DNA of 64,000 nt from an uncultured Pelagibacteraceae bacterium (GCA_902616145.1 CACMRM010000001.1:62001-126000), one strand, 5' to 3'; positions 8,877 to 17,519 are shown, numbered from the stretch's first letter. Notes: generated from the sequence alone by a model not told the origin. Program-made: numbers and translations.

Positions 8877-9446
8877 TTGAAAGAAATAATAACAGCAGGA
8901 GTTGATGAAGTTGGTAGAGGGTGTCTTGCTGGTCCAGTCGTCTCTGCTGCAGTGATATTGAAAAAAGGCATAAACCTTAATCTTTTAAAAGATTCAAAGA
9001 AAATAAAATTTAACAAGCGGCAGAAAATTTCAGAACATATTAAAAATAATTCTTATTATTCAATAGGTATTGCATCTGTAAATGAAATTCTAAGTCTTAA
9101 TATATTAAATGCATCATTGCTTTCTATGAAAAGAGCAATTGAGCAATTAACGGTAAAACCAGGGTTAACTCTAATAGACGGAAACTTTGCGCCAGAAGGT
9201 TTAAAAAATTATAAAACAATAATTAATGGAGATGAAAAGGTTAAAGTAATAAGTGCAGCCTCTATAATTGCAAAAGTATATAGAGATAACTTTATGATAA
9301 AATTATCAAAAGAATTTTCTAATTATGCTTGGGAAAGAAATTTTGGATATGGCACGAAAGCTCATTTAGAAGGTTTGAAGAGATATGGTGTAACTTCCCA
9401 TCACAGAAAAAGTTTTAAACCCGTACACAAGATGTTGTCGAGATAA
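8877..9446 (+). CDS. rnhB: Ribonuclease HII
   Basis: Cleaves RNA in RNA/DNA hybrids and at single ribonucleotides embedded in DNA. The 189-residue protein carries the catalytic DEVGRGCLAGPVVSAAV block (Asp and Glu near residues 10-11), the IDGN aspartate near 100 and the SIIAKVYRD motif. The start is a TTG immediately after the udg stop codon; the motif is so close to the N-terminus that no later start fits. Together with udg and the downstream methylase it forms a DNA-maintenance operon; rnhB next to ccrM is a common alphaproteobacterial pairing. Confidence 0.95.
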   Translation: MKEIITAGVDEVGRGCLAGPVVSAAVILKKGINLNLLKDSKKIKFNKRQKISEHIKNNSYYSIGIASVNEILSLNILNASLLSMKRAIEQLTVKPGLTLIDGNFAPEGLKNYKTIINGDEKVKVISAASIIAKVYRDNFMIKLSKEFSNYAWERNFGYGTKAHLEGLKRYGVTSHHRKSFKPVHKMLSR

Positions 9447-9495
9447 GAATCTTGAACACAAGAAGATATATTTTTCTTAGAAAATGAATTGACCC

Positions 9496-9520
9496 TTGAT
9501 TCAATTTAAGGTTGAATCAA
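9496..9520. promoter_or_regulatory. Inverted repeat with two GANTC sites at the ccrM start
   Basis: Two perfect 9-base arms, TTGATTCAA (9496-9504) and TTGAATCAA (9512-9520), are separated by 7 bases (TTTAAGG). Each arm holds a GANTC site (9498-9502, 9514-9518), the target expected for the methylase encoded 3 bases downstream. The loop contains the only Shine-Dalgarno-like bases (AAGG). A third GANTC lies at 9447-9451. This looks like an autoregulatory operator or an RNA hairpin controlling translation. Confidence 0.6.
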
Positions 9521-9523
9521 AAA

Positions 9524-10597
9524 ATGTTCAAATTTTCTAACAAAATTCTTAATGGTGATTGTTTAGAGGAATTAAAAAAAATTCCTGACAAGACTTTTGA
9601 TTTAGTTTTTGCTGACCCTCCTTACAACATGCAGATTGGTGAAAAATTAACTCGTCCAGACTCTTCTAAAGTAAAAGGAGTTAACGATAAATGGGATCAA
9701 TTTAATAGTTTTAATCATTATGATGATTTTTGTCAAACTTGGTTAATGGAATGTAAAAGAATTTTGAAAGATAATGGATCTATATGGGTTATAGGATCTT
9801 ATCATAATATTTTTAGATTAGGATACCTTTTACAAAATTTAGGTTTTTGGTTATTAAATGATGTTATTTGGAGAAAAAATAATCCAATGCCTAATTTTAG
9901 GGGAACAAGATTTACTAATGCTCATGAAACTTTGATCTGGGCATCAAAAAGTAAAAAATCGAAATATACTTTTAATTATCAATCTATTAAATGCTTAAAT
10001 GACGATTTGCAGATGAGATCGGACTGGGCACTGCCAATTTGTAATGGAAAAGAGAGATTAAAAAGGGATGGAAAAAAAATTCACTCTACTCAAAAACCTG
10101 AGGCGCTGCTTCATAGAATTATTCTAGCAACTACAAATAAAGGTGATTCAATATTAGATCCTTTTTTAGGTACAGGAACTACTGCTGTAGTATCTAAAAA
10201 GCTAGGAAGAAATTTTTTCGGAGTTGAAAAAGATAAAAAATACTTCATGGCAGCAAAAGAGAGGATTAACAAAACTACAAAAATAGCTGATGATTATCTA
10301 GATACTATCGTAAGTAGTAAATCAAAACCTAGAATACCTTTTGGTTCATTAGTAGAATTAGGAATAATTAAACCCGGGACATCTTTATTTGACCCTCAGA
10401 AGAAGATTAACGTGAAAATAATGGCTGATGGAAGTATCAAATACAAAAATACAGAAGGATCAATACACAAAATCGCTGCAAAAATAATGGGAGCAGAAAG
10501 CTATAATGGTTGGACTTATTGGCATTATAATTTTAATGGATCAACCGTATTAATTGACAGTTTAAGACAAAAATTTATTTCAGAAAAGCTAATTTAG
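9524..10597 (+). CDS. ccrM: CcrM-type adenine-specific DNA methyltransferase
   Basis: Expected to methylate adenine in GANTC, the cell-cycle methylation mark of alphaproteobacteria. Visible are the catalytic DPPYNM motif (Asp31-Pro-Pro-Tyr34), the S-adenosylmethionine site DPFLGTGTT near residue 213 and the C-terminal RAMA-like domain (about 265-357, starting IPFGSLVELG) typical of CcrM rather than of restriction methylases. No restriction gene is nearby. I prefer the ATG at 9524, giving 357 residues; a TTG at 9512 adds four residues but falls in the upstream hairpin. The 3' end overlaps a convergent gene by 4 bases. Confidence 0.93.
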   Translation: MFKFSNKILNGDCLEELKKIPDKTFDLVFADPPYNMQIGEKLTRPDSSKVKGVNDKWDQFNSFNHYDDFCQTWLMECKRILKDNGSIWVIGSYHNIFRLGYLLQNLGFWLLNDVIWRKNNPMPNFRGTRFTNAHETLIWASKSKKSKYTFNYQSIKCLNDDLQMRSDWALPICNGKERLKRDGKKIHSTQKPEALLHRIILATTNKGDSILDPFLGTGTTAVVSKKLGRNFFGVEKDKKYFMAAKERINKTTKIADDYLDTIVSSKSKPRIPFGSLVELGIIKPGTSLFDPQKKINVKIMADGSIKYKNTEGSIHKIAAKIMGAESYNGWTYWHYNFNGSTVLIDSLRQKFISEKLI

Positions 10598-11724
10598 TAT
10601 TTATATACTGTTCCTAAATAGGAATTTATAAAATTCTTTCTTTTAACCAAAAATTTAATAAAAAAGTTCCTTATTACTTGTAAAATTGGACTAGAGATAT
10701 GGAAAGCAAAAAAGTTAATATTTGATCTTCTTCTAACAATCACCGCTCTTTTTAATCTCTCTTGATAGTAAACATTTTGAATATCTTTTTTGTCTTCTTT
10801 AATTAAATTAAATAGCTCATAAGCACTTTCTATTGATTGTCCTGCGCCTTGAGCTAAAGTTGGCAAAAAACCATTAAATGCATCTCCAATATAAAAAACT
10901 TTACTATTTGTAGACGGAAATATTTTAGGAGTGAAATATAGCGGCCAAGATTTTAGATCATTCTTGAAAACTTTTTCGAAATCTGAATTTTGTTTCGTGA
11001 CTTTATTGATTAATAATCTAACGTTATCTGGATCATATTTTTTATCTCTTATAATACAAATAAGATTAAATTCTTTATTTTTATTTACTGGGTAAATCAC
11101 AACATGGCAGTTTTTTCCCATCATAAGACTTATTTTTTTTTCATCAATTTTCAGTTCAGATTTTGACTTCAAAATAGTTCTTACAGCAATAGCTTTTTTA
11201 AATTTCGGTTCATTTTTTTTCTTTTCAAAAAAAGATCTAGTATTAGAAAAAATACCATCTGCTCCAACTACTAAATCCACGAGATCATTAGTATTGTCAT
11301 CAAATTTTATGAGAACTTTTCCCTTTAATTCAGAAACCTCTTTAATTTTTTTTCCAAATCTTAAATGTTGTGTATATACGTCGTCCTTTAAAAATTCAAT
11401 CAATGTTGATCTTTTCAAAGTAGTATACTTATTTTCTGCTGTATTAAATTGTTCAAGGTTTAATTCGCAAATTTTTTTGTTTTGAATATTAAAAAAATCA
11501 ACTCCAGTCGGATGATAAATTTTACCATTATCTATTTTATTAAATCCAATGATATTTAAAATTTTTAAACTATTTATTGAAAGTTGAATTCCATATCCTT
11601 CGTCTAGTGATAAACTTTCTTCTTTTTCATATAACATAAACTCATGGTCAGAATTTTTTTTTATCAAATTACCAAGAGTTAAACCTGCAATACCAGCACC
11701 TATTATCGCTATTTTTTTTTTCAT
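10594..11724 (-). CDS. FAD-dependent aromatic-ring-type monooxygenase, substrate unknown
   Basis: A 376-residue flavoprotein of the UbiH/PHBH fold. It has the N-terminal FAD-binding GAGIAGLTLG (residues 8-17), the middle VDLVVGADGIFSNTR motif and the C-terminal GDAFNGFLPTLAQGAGQSIE flavin loop. Such enzymes hydroxylate aromatic rings or quinone precursors with NAD(P)H and O2. It abuts mutY (overlap of one base with its stop) and interrupts the otherwise conserved DNA-repair neighbourhood. A ubiquinone-pathway role is possible but not shown; it could equally act on an aromatic growth substrate. Confidence 0.75.
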   Translation of the reverse strand: MKKKIAIIGAGIAGLTLGNLIKKNSDHEFMLYEKEESLSLDEGYGIQLSINSLKILNIIGFNKIDNGKIYHPTGVDFFNIQNKKICELNLEQFNTAENKYTTLKRSTLIEFLKDDVYTQHLRFGKKIKEVSELKGKVLIKFDDNTNDLVDLVVGADGIFSNTRSFFEKKKNEPKFKKAIAVRTILKSKSELKIDEKKISLMMGKNCHVVIYPVNKNKEFNLICIIRDKKYDPDNVRLLINKVTKQNSDFEKVFKNDLKSWPLYFTPKIFPSTNSKVFYIGDAFNGFLPTLAQGAGQSIESAYELFNLIKEDKKDIQNVYYQERLKRAVIVRRRSNINFFAFHISSPILQVIRNFFIKFLVKRKNFINSYLGTVYKY

Positions 11725-12725
11725 TAAAATAAAGTTGTTAATTTTTTTAATATTTTTTTAGTAAAACTTGGAACAAATTCTTTATTTTCGTTTAAAGAAT
11801 ACCAATTATACCTTGGTGGAAGCTTATTAGAAAATTTATAATAAAGATTAATATTTAATTTTAAATTTGAAATTGAATTCTTATAGTTTATTAAAAATTT
11901 CCAATTTTTGTCGATCGCTTTAATATTTGTTTCTTTCATCTCAGGTAAATTAAAATTTTTCAAAAAACTGATTTGATTATTTCTTGTTAAGGCGATTTGT
12001 TGTTTTTTATTTACACGACAAAAAATGTCATAGTTTTTGTTTTTAATCATTTTATTTCTAATATTATTTATTTTTTTATCAGATTTAAAATACTTACAAG
12101 TTTTATTCAAACAACAAGTAATACAATTTGGGTCTTTTGGTTTACACTTTAATGCACCGAATTCCATTAAAGCTTCAACTAAATCAGCATTCCGTTTGGT
12201 TTTAAAAAGATTTATTTTATTTTTTTCAATCAATTTATCGAAGTCAATATTTTTTTCTTCAATATTCAAATTTCGTGAAAACAATCTTTTTACATTTCCA
12301 TCTATAGCAATTCTTGGTTCATTATGAACAAGCCCTAATAAAGCATTTGCAGTATAATCTCCTACTCCAGGAAGTTTTTTTATTTCAACTATAGACCTCG
12401 GTAATCTAGATTTATGTTTTTTTACTAAAATTTTAGCACACTCTAAAAGATTTCTTGCTCTTCTATAATAACCAAGACCTTCCCACATTTTTAAAATTTC
12501 TTTTTCGTTACTTTTAGATAAAGCATCAATTGTTTTAAATTTTTTAACAAATTTATGAAAGTATGGGATCACCGTTTTTACTTGTGTTTGTTGCAACATA
12601 AACTCACTTAACAGTCTATAATACAGCTTTTTAGGTGACTTTTTGCCAACACGCCATGGTAAATTTCTTCTGCTATTATCATACCAAGCTAAAATTTTAT
12701 TTGATAAAGTCGAATTTAAATGCAT
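11724..12725 (-). CDS. mutY: A/G-specific adenine glycosylase MutY
   Basis: Removes adenine mispaired with 8-oxoguanine. The sequence starts MHLNSTLSNKILAWYD, which aligns with the E. coli MutY N-terminus, so I use the ATG at 12725 rather than the in-frame ATG at 12761. Seen are the LPWR and MLQQTQV motifs, the helix-hairpin-helix LPGVGDYTA with its following catalytic region, and the 4Fe-4S loop with spacing C-x6-C-x2-C-x5-C near residues 186-202. The C-terminal NUDIX-like domain is short and diverged. Its start codon is the mirror half of the dciA start codon. Confidence 0.93.
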   Translation of the reverse strand: MHLNSTLSNKILAWYDNSRRNLPWRVGKKSPKKLYYRLLSEFMLQQTQVKTVIPYFHKFVKKFKTIDALSKSNEKEILKMWEGLGYYRRARNLLECAKILVKKHKSRLPRSIVEIKKLPGVGDYTANALLGLVHNEPRIAIDGNVKRLFSRNLNIEEKNIDFDKLIEKNKINLFKTKRNADLVEALMEFGALKCKPKDPNCITCCLNKTCKYFKSDKKINNIRNKMIKNKNYDIFCRVNKKQQIALTRNNQISFLKNFNLPEMKETNIKAIDKNWKFLINYKNSISNLKLNINLYYKFSNKLPPRYNWYSLNENKEFVPSFTKKILKKLTTLF

Positions 12726-13205
12726 AACAAAAATAATAATAAAACGCATACTTTCATACAAGGCTTGAGACCTTTTTCAAGTTCAATTCCTAAGACACTT
12801 AAGAAACATCTAAGAAAAGGTGGATATAACTATTCTAATATAATCGATAATTGGACTAAGATGGTAAGCAAGGAAATATCTGATGCTTGTTATCCTTCAA
12901 CTGTGAAAATGGGAAAAGATATGAAAAACGGAACATTAGTTTTAAATGTAATTCATGGAAAAGAAATTGAGGTAGAATATGGAAAAAATGAAATCATAGA
13001 AAAGATTAATAGTTTTTTTGGATATAATTGTATAAAAGAAATAAATCTAAAGATTGTCTCAAACAAAATTATTAGAAAAAATAAAATTTTGCCTAAAATA
13101 AAAGATTTAAATCAAATAAATGAAAAAATAAAAAAAGTAGATAATAATCGGCTTAAGAATTCTCTTAGTGATTTTTTGAAGGCTTATAATGAAAGAAATA
13201 AGTAG
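12720..13205 (+). CDS. dciA: DUF721 / DciA-family protein, likely replicative helicase loader
   Basis: A 161-residue DUF721 protein. DciA members of this family recruit or load DnaB helicase in bacteria that lack DnaC. The family core is seen at about residues 28-115 (WTKMVSKEISDACYPS, then a beta-rich part with NGTLVLNVIHGKEIEVEY), followed by a lysine-rich tail. The order mutY-dciA-dsbA-smc is common in alphaproteobacteria and supports the call. The start codon ATG (12720-12722) is directly back-to-back with the mutY start; the 3' end overlaps dsbA by 17 bases. Confidence 0.78.
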   Translation: MHNKNNNKTHTFIQGLRPFSSSIPKTLKKHLRKGGYNYSNIIDNWTKMVSKEISDACYPSTVKMGKDMKNGTLVLNVIHGKEIEVEYGKNEIIEKINSFFGYNCIKEINLKIVSNKIIRKNKILPKIKDLNQINEKIKKVDNNRLKNSLSDFLKAYNERNK

Positions 13206-13782
13206 AATATTTTACAAAATAATATTTTTATTTTTACTAACTTTTGCTGTTGAAGTGAATGGCAAAATTTTAAGTGAAGGAAATGCTGATGCTAAGGTAA
13301 CGGTTAAAGTTTTTTCTTCTTTAACCTGTCCAGCTTGTGCTAATTTTCACTCGGAAATCTATTATGAATTAAAAAAAGAGTTTATAGACGTTGGATTAGT
13401 AAAATTTGAACACCACCCTTTTCCATTAGATCTAGCAGCTCTAAATGCAGAAGTAATTTTAAGATGTAGTATTAAAGGAGAGAAAAAATTTGAACTTTTA
13501 GGTAAAATATATAAAAAACAAAATTTATGGGCAGTTGGGTCTGATATAAATAAAATAAATGAATCCATAAAAAAGATTGGGTCAGAATTTGACATGAATG
13601 ATGAGAAGATGAATAATTGTCTAAAAAATGACAAATCGCAAGATGAAATACTTAATCAAAGAATTGAGGCTCAAAAAAAATACAATATACAATCAACACC
13701 TACCATATATATAAATGAAAAGAAATATTCTGGTAAAGTTGATTACAAACAATTTAAAAAAGCTATAGAAAAAAATCTTTAA
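13189..13782 (+). CDS. DsbA-family periplasmic thiol-disulfide protein
   Basis: A 197-residue thioredoxin-fold protein with an N-terminal signal peptide (about residues 1-24, hydrophobic FLLTFAVEVNG). The redox motif is CPAC near residue 49, in SLTCPACANFHSEIY, and the cis-proline loop STPTIYINEKKYSG lies near 165. It may oxidise or isomerise disulfides in exported proteins such as cytochromes. It overlaps dciA by 17 bases and ends one base before smc. The exact Dsb role cannot be read from the sequence. Confidence 0.85.
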   Translation: MKEISRIFYKIIFLFLLTFAVEVNGKILSEGNADAKVTVKVFSSLTCPACANFHSEIYYELKKEFIDVGLVKFEHHPFPLDLAALNAEVILRCSIKGEKKFELLGKIYKKQNLWAVGSDINKINESIKKIGSEFDMNDEKMNNCLKNDKSQDEILNQRIEAQKKYNIQSTPTIYINEKKYSGKVDYKQFKKAIEKNL

Positions 13783-13783
13783 A

Positions 13784-16228
13784 ATGAAATTTAAAAATTT
13801 AGAAATGACAGGTTTCAAATCTTTTTCAGAAAAGACAACTGTGTTAATTGAAAAAGGTCTTACCGGCATAGTTGGGCCTAACGGTTGTGGAAAATCAAAT
13901 ATTGTGGAGGCTTTAAGATGGTGCATGGGTGAAAATTCAGCAAAAAGTATGAGAGGTTCAGGAATGGAAGATGTAATTTTTTCAGGAACTTCGAATAGAC
14001 CATCTAAAAATATATCTGAAGTTGCTTTGTTATTAGACAATCGAGAGAAAAGTGGCCCTGTTCAGTTTAAAGAATTTGATGAAATATCAGTAAAAAGAAA
14101 AATCGAGAAAGATAAAGGATCAAAATATTATATTAACGACAAAGAAGTAAGAGCAAGAGATGTGCAAACTTTTTTTGCAGATCTCTCAACAGGTGCTCAT
14201 TCACCCTCTCTTATAAGTCAAGGTAGAATAGGCCAGTTGGTAACAGCGAAGCCTATAGAAAGAAAATCGATACTAGAGGAAGCGGCAGGTATCTCTGGAA
14301 TTCATGTAAGACGACAAGAGGCCGAAACAAGATTGAACGCTGCAGAAAACAATCTCAAAAGAGCTGATGAATTAAAGAGACAGCAGCAAAAACAACTTGA
14401 TAACTTAAAAAAGCAGGCTGAAGAAGCTACAAGATATAAGGAAATTTCAGGTCAAATAAAAAAAATTGAGGCAGGATTATATTTTTTAAAGATAAAAGAC
14501 ATTGAAAAAGATAAAAAAAAAATACAAGAAAAACTTAGTGAGCTTGATGATGAAATTAGCGCAATAAATATTGATTACAATCATAATAATACTCTGCTAG
14601 GGGAGGAAAATAAAAAAATTGCGCCACTAAGAGACAAAAAAATGGAAAGTGCTGCAACTTTGCAAAAATTAAATTTAGATATGACTAGTCTTGTTGAAGA
14701 AGAGGCTAGAGTAAAATCTCTACAAGATAAACTTGAAAAATCAATAAAAACCATAGAATCTGATTTAGAGAGAGAAAAAAGCATCACATTAGATGCTGAT
14801 CTTAATGAAAAAAGAATTTTACAAGAAAAAGAAGATCTTCTTAACACTGAAAATAAATTATTAGAAGTGGTGTCAAATTCATCTAAAGCACTTCAAATAT
14901 CTAAGGAAGAGCTTAATAAATTACAAAATAAATTAGATATAATGCTGGATAAAATTGAAGATGATATTGATAATGATATAAAACTCACAAAAGAAAGTTT
15001 TAAGGAGTTAAAACAACTGGTTAAAAAAATTACTTTAACTCAAGAGGAGTACGCTGAAAAATACGGGAAAAATAAATCTATAGAAAGCGACTCAATAAAA
15101 AGAAAAGAAAGAATAAAAAATATTGATATAGAATTAGAAAATTGGAGAAGCCTAAAGATAAATTCAGAAAAAATGATTTCAGAACTTAACAATAGAACGA
15201 ATAAAATTAAATTAGAAATAGCCGAAAACCAAAAAAACCCTGAGAGAATTGCGACTTCGAAAGGTCAAAATTTACAAAATCTAGAAAATATTAAAAGAAG
15301 AAATGAAGAAATCGAAAAAGAATTAATTGAAGCTGAAAAAAAATATAATGCAATTAACGAAAATATTAGAGAGATACAATTAAAACTTACAAATCTAAAA
15401 GAAAATAAAGCAAGAAACGAAGCCACCGTAGAAGGTATTGAAAATAGAAAAAAAGATTTACTTTATCTAGTGAAAAATGATTTGAACATAGATAACGAAA
15501 CATCAATATTACCTCAGTCAGATTTAAATAATATCGACATTGATAATTTTCCAACTATTGAGGAACAATTAGAAAAAATAGAGAAAACAAAAAAAATTAG
15601 AGACTCGCTTGGTTCAGTTAATTTAAGAGCAGACGAGGAAACAAAAAAATACGAAACAGATATTAAAAAAATGGAGGACGAAAGATCTGACCTTTATTCT
15701 GCTATTGTAAAATTGAAAACAAGTATTGATGAGCTTAATCAGAAAGGTAGAGAACGTTTATTAGAAGCTTATACAAAAGTTAATAGAAAGTTTAATGAGG
15801 TTTATACAAAATTATTTAATGGTGGTACCGCAAAAATTGAACTTGTTGACTCCGATGATCCGCTTGAAGCAGGACTAGAAATGTTTGTTTCACCTCCTGG
15901 AAAAAGGCTTCAATCAATTACTTTACTCTCTGGCGGGGAGCAGGCGTTAACTGCGTTATCTCTTGTATTTGCAGTATTTTTGGTTAACCCATCTCCAATT
16001 TGTGTTCTCGATGAAGTTGATGCTCCTTTAGATGATGCTAATGTAACAAGATTCTGTGGGTTATTAGATGATTTAACTAAGATTACGAATACAAAATTTA
16101 TAATTATAACTCATCATGCATTGACTATGTCAAGGATGGATAGACTTTATGGTGTGACTATGGCTGAACAAGGAGTAAGTCAACTTGTTTCTGTTGACCT
16201 TCAAAGAGCAGAAGAGTTGGTTGCTTAA
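13784..16228 (+). CDS. smc: Chromosome-condensation ATPase Smc, short form without obvious hinge
   Basis: Structural-maintenance-of-chromosomes protein that compacts and segregates DNA. The N-terminal head has Walker A GPNGCGKSN at residues 31-39 and the Q-loop in SLISQGRIGQLV; the C-terminal head has the signature LSGGEQALTALSLVFAVF, Walker B ICVLDEVDAPLDD and the switch histidine in IITHH. Between them lie roughly 475 residues of almost continuous lysine/glutamate-rich coiled coil. At 814 residues it is about 350 shorter than standard Smc, and I find no globular hinge (no Gly-rich AALG-type block). Both heads look intact, so it is not a broken gene. Confidence 0.9.
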   Translation: MKFKNLEMTGFKSFSEKTTVLIEKGLTGIVGPNGCGKSNIVEALRWCMGENSAKSMRGSGMEDVIFSGTSNRPSKNISEVALLLDNREKSGPVQFKEFDEISVKRKIEKDKGSKYYINDKEVRARDVQTFFADLSTGAHSPSLISQGRIGQLVTAKPIERKSILEEAAGISGIHVRRQEAETRLNAAENNLKRADELKRQQQKQLDNLKKQAEEATRYKEISGQIKKIEAGLYFLKIKDIEKDKKKIQEKLSELDDEISAINIDYNHNNTLLGEENKKIAPLRDKKMESAATLQKLNLDMTSLVEEEARVKSLQDKLEKSIKTIESDLEREKSITLDADLNEKRILQEKEDLLNTENKLLEVVSNSSKALQISKEELNKLQNKLDIMLDKIEDDIDNDIKLTKESFKELKQLVKKITLTQEEYAEKYGKNKSIESDSIKRKERIKNIDIELENWRSLKINSEKMISELNNRTNKIKLEIAENQKNPERIATSKGQNLQNLENIKRRNEEIEKELIEAEKKYNAINENIREIQLKLTNLKENKARNEATVEGIENRKKDLLYLVKNDLNIDNETSILPQSDLNNIDIDNFPTIEEQLEKIEKTKKIRDSLGSVNLRADEETKKYETDIKKMEDERSDLYSAIVKLKTSIDELNQKGRERLLEAYTKVNRKFNEVYTKLFNGGTAKIELVDSDDPLEAGLEMFVSPPGKRLQSITLLSGGEQALTALSLVFAVFLVNPSPICVLDEVDAPLDDANVTRFCGLLDDLTKITNTKFIIITHHALTMSRMDRLYGVTMAEQGVSQLVSVDLQRAEELVA

Positions 16229-16237
16229 TTTAAAAAA

Positions 16238-16522
16238 ATGACTGAACCCGAAGATTTTAAAACTCGCCTAAAAATTGCAAAATCAAAAATAAAAAAACAA
16301 TTTGATCATAACAATGAAAATCGGGGGTTGTTTATGGGAAACGCCTTTAAATTAGGCACAGAATTAGTTGCTGCTGTAGGAGTTGGGACAATTATTGGGT
16401 TTATTTTAGATAGCTGGTTTGATACTAAACCTTGGTTAATAATCATTTTCTTTTTTTTGGGAGCAGCAGCGGGCATGTTAAATGTAATTAGGGCGGCTAA
16501 CAAAATGCAGAAAGAAGAATAA
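16238..16522 (+). CDS. atpI: ATP synthase protein I
   Basis: A 94-residue membrane protein with two hydrophobic segments (about residues 35-57 and 62-82) and the family pattern GVGTIIGFILDSWFDTKPW followed by a glycine/alanine-rich helix. AtpI is thought to help assemble the c-ring or carry Mg2+. It leads the F0 genes atpB-atpE-atpG-atpF, the split arrangement (F1 genes elsewhere) usual for alphaproteobacteria. Confidence 0.88.
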   Translation: MTEPEDFKTRLKIAKSKIKKQFDHNNENRGLFMGNAFKLGTELVAAVGVGTIIGFILDSWFDTKPWLIIIFFFLGAAAGMLNVIRAANKMQKEE

Positions 16523-16530
16523 AATTTTTT

Positions 16531-17265
16531 ATGGCAAGTAATCCAATGCAACAATTCACCGTCCACAGGATTGGACCTGAGATTAAAATTGCAGGTGTAG
16601 ACTTGTCTTTCACTAATGCAAGTTTGTTTATGGTAATTAGTACATCACTTATTCTTTTGTTTTTATATTTGGGTTCTAAAGAGAAAAAAATCATACCTAA
16701 TAAAATTCAACTAATAGCCGAAATGTTTTTTACATTTGTCGCAAAAATGATAAGTGATACTGCGGGCTCAAAAGCAAAACCTTATTTTCCTTTTATATTT
16801 AGTTTATTCATCTTTGTTTTGTTTTGTAATATGATAGGAATGCTTCCTTACTCATTTACAGTCACTAGCCATATAATCGTTACTCTTATAATGGCTTTAT
16901 TCATTTTTATAGCTGTAACTATCATTGGTTTTGTCAAGCATGGCTTTAAATATCTAAGCATTTTTGTACCAAGTGGCGTTCCCACGGTACTTCTACCTTT
17001 AATCACTATTATAGAAATAATTTCTTACTTAAGTAGACCTGTAAGTTTATCTGTTCGATTATTCGCTAACATGATGGCTGGTCATACAATGTTAAAAGTA
17101 TTTGGAGGATTTGTTGTTAGTTTAGGAATATTAGGTGGGTGGTTACCGCTTAGTTTTTCGGTAGCATTAACGGGCTTAGAAATCTTAGTAGCTTTTCTAC
17201 AAGCTTACGTTTTTGCAATATTAACCTGCATTTATTTAAATGATGCATTAAATTTACACCATTAA
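16531..17265 (+). CDS. atpB: ATP synthase F0 subunit a
   Basis: Membrane stator subunit forming the proton half-channels beside the c-ring. The 244 residues hold several hydrophobic helices, and the essential arginine is in LSVRLFANMMAGHTML near residue 173. The early MASNPMQQFTVHRIGPEI is typical of the alphaproteobacterial N-terminus. It lies 8 bases after atpI. Confidence 0.96.
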   Translation: MASNPMQQFTVHRIGPEIKIAGVDLSFTNASLFMVISTSLILLFLYLGSKEKKIIPNKIQLIAEMFFTFVAKMISDTAGSKAKPYFPFIFSLFIFVLFCNMIGMLPYSFTVTSHIIVTLIMALFIFIAVTIIGFVKHGFKYLSIFVPSGVPTVLLPLITIIEIISYLSRPVSLSVRLFANMMAGHTMLKVFGGFVVSLGILGGWLPLSFSVALTGLEILVAFLQAYVFAILTCIYLNDALNLHH

Positions 17266-17270
17266 TTAAA

Positions 17271-17277
17271 AAGGAGG
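17271..17277 (+). promoter_or_regulatory. Strong Shine-Dalgarno site of atpE
   Basis: AAGGAGG, a full match to the anti-Shine-Dalgarno core, lies 4 bases before the atpE start codon. Most genes in this window have weak or no such site. A strong site fits the need for many copies of subunit c per complex. Confidence 0.75.
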
Positions 17278-17281
17278 AAAA

Positions 17282-17509
17282 ATGGAGTTAGAAGCGGCAA
17301 AAATGATTGGGGCAGGACTTGCTGCAATCGCATTGGCTGGAGCAGGAGTAGGTATCGGAATTATTTTCGGTAATTACCTATCTGGAGCAATGAGAAATCC
17401 GTCAGCTGCGCAAAAACAATTTCCTAACTTATTGTTAGGATTTGCTTTAGCAGAAGCGACTGGACTATTCGGTCTCGTAGTAGCTTTGATTATTTTATTT
17501 GCATTTTAG
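17282..17509 (+). CDS. atpE: ATP synthase F0 subunit c
   Basis: Forms the proton-driven rotor ring. The 75-residue hairpin has helix 1 with the GAGVGIGIIFG glycine pattern, a polar loop with RNPSAAQKQFP and helix 2 with the proton-binding glutamate in FALAEATGLFGL. I do not see the polar residues that mark sodium-binding c subunits, so proton coupling is expected. It is preceded by a strong ribosome-binding site. Confidence 0.97.
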   Translation: MELEAAKMIGAGLAAIALAGAGVGIGIIFGNYLSGAMRNPSAAQKQFPNLLLGFALAEATGLFGLVVALIILFAF

Positions 17510-17519
17510 TAAATTTAAT

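Noticed and set aside
13784..16228. smc as a frameshifted or truncated pseudogene
   Set aside because: Both ATPase heads and all nucleotide motifs are intact in one frame; shortness comes from the middle only.
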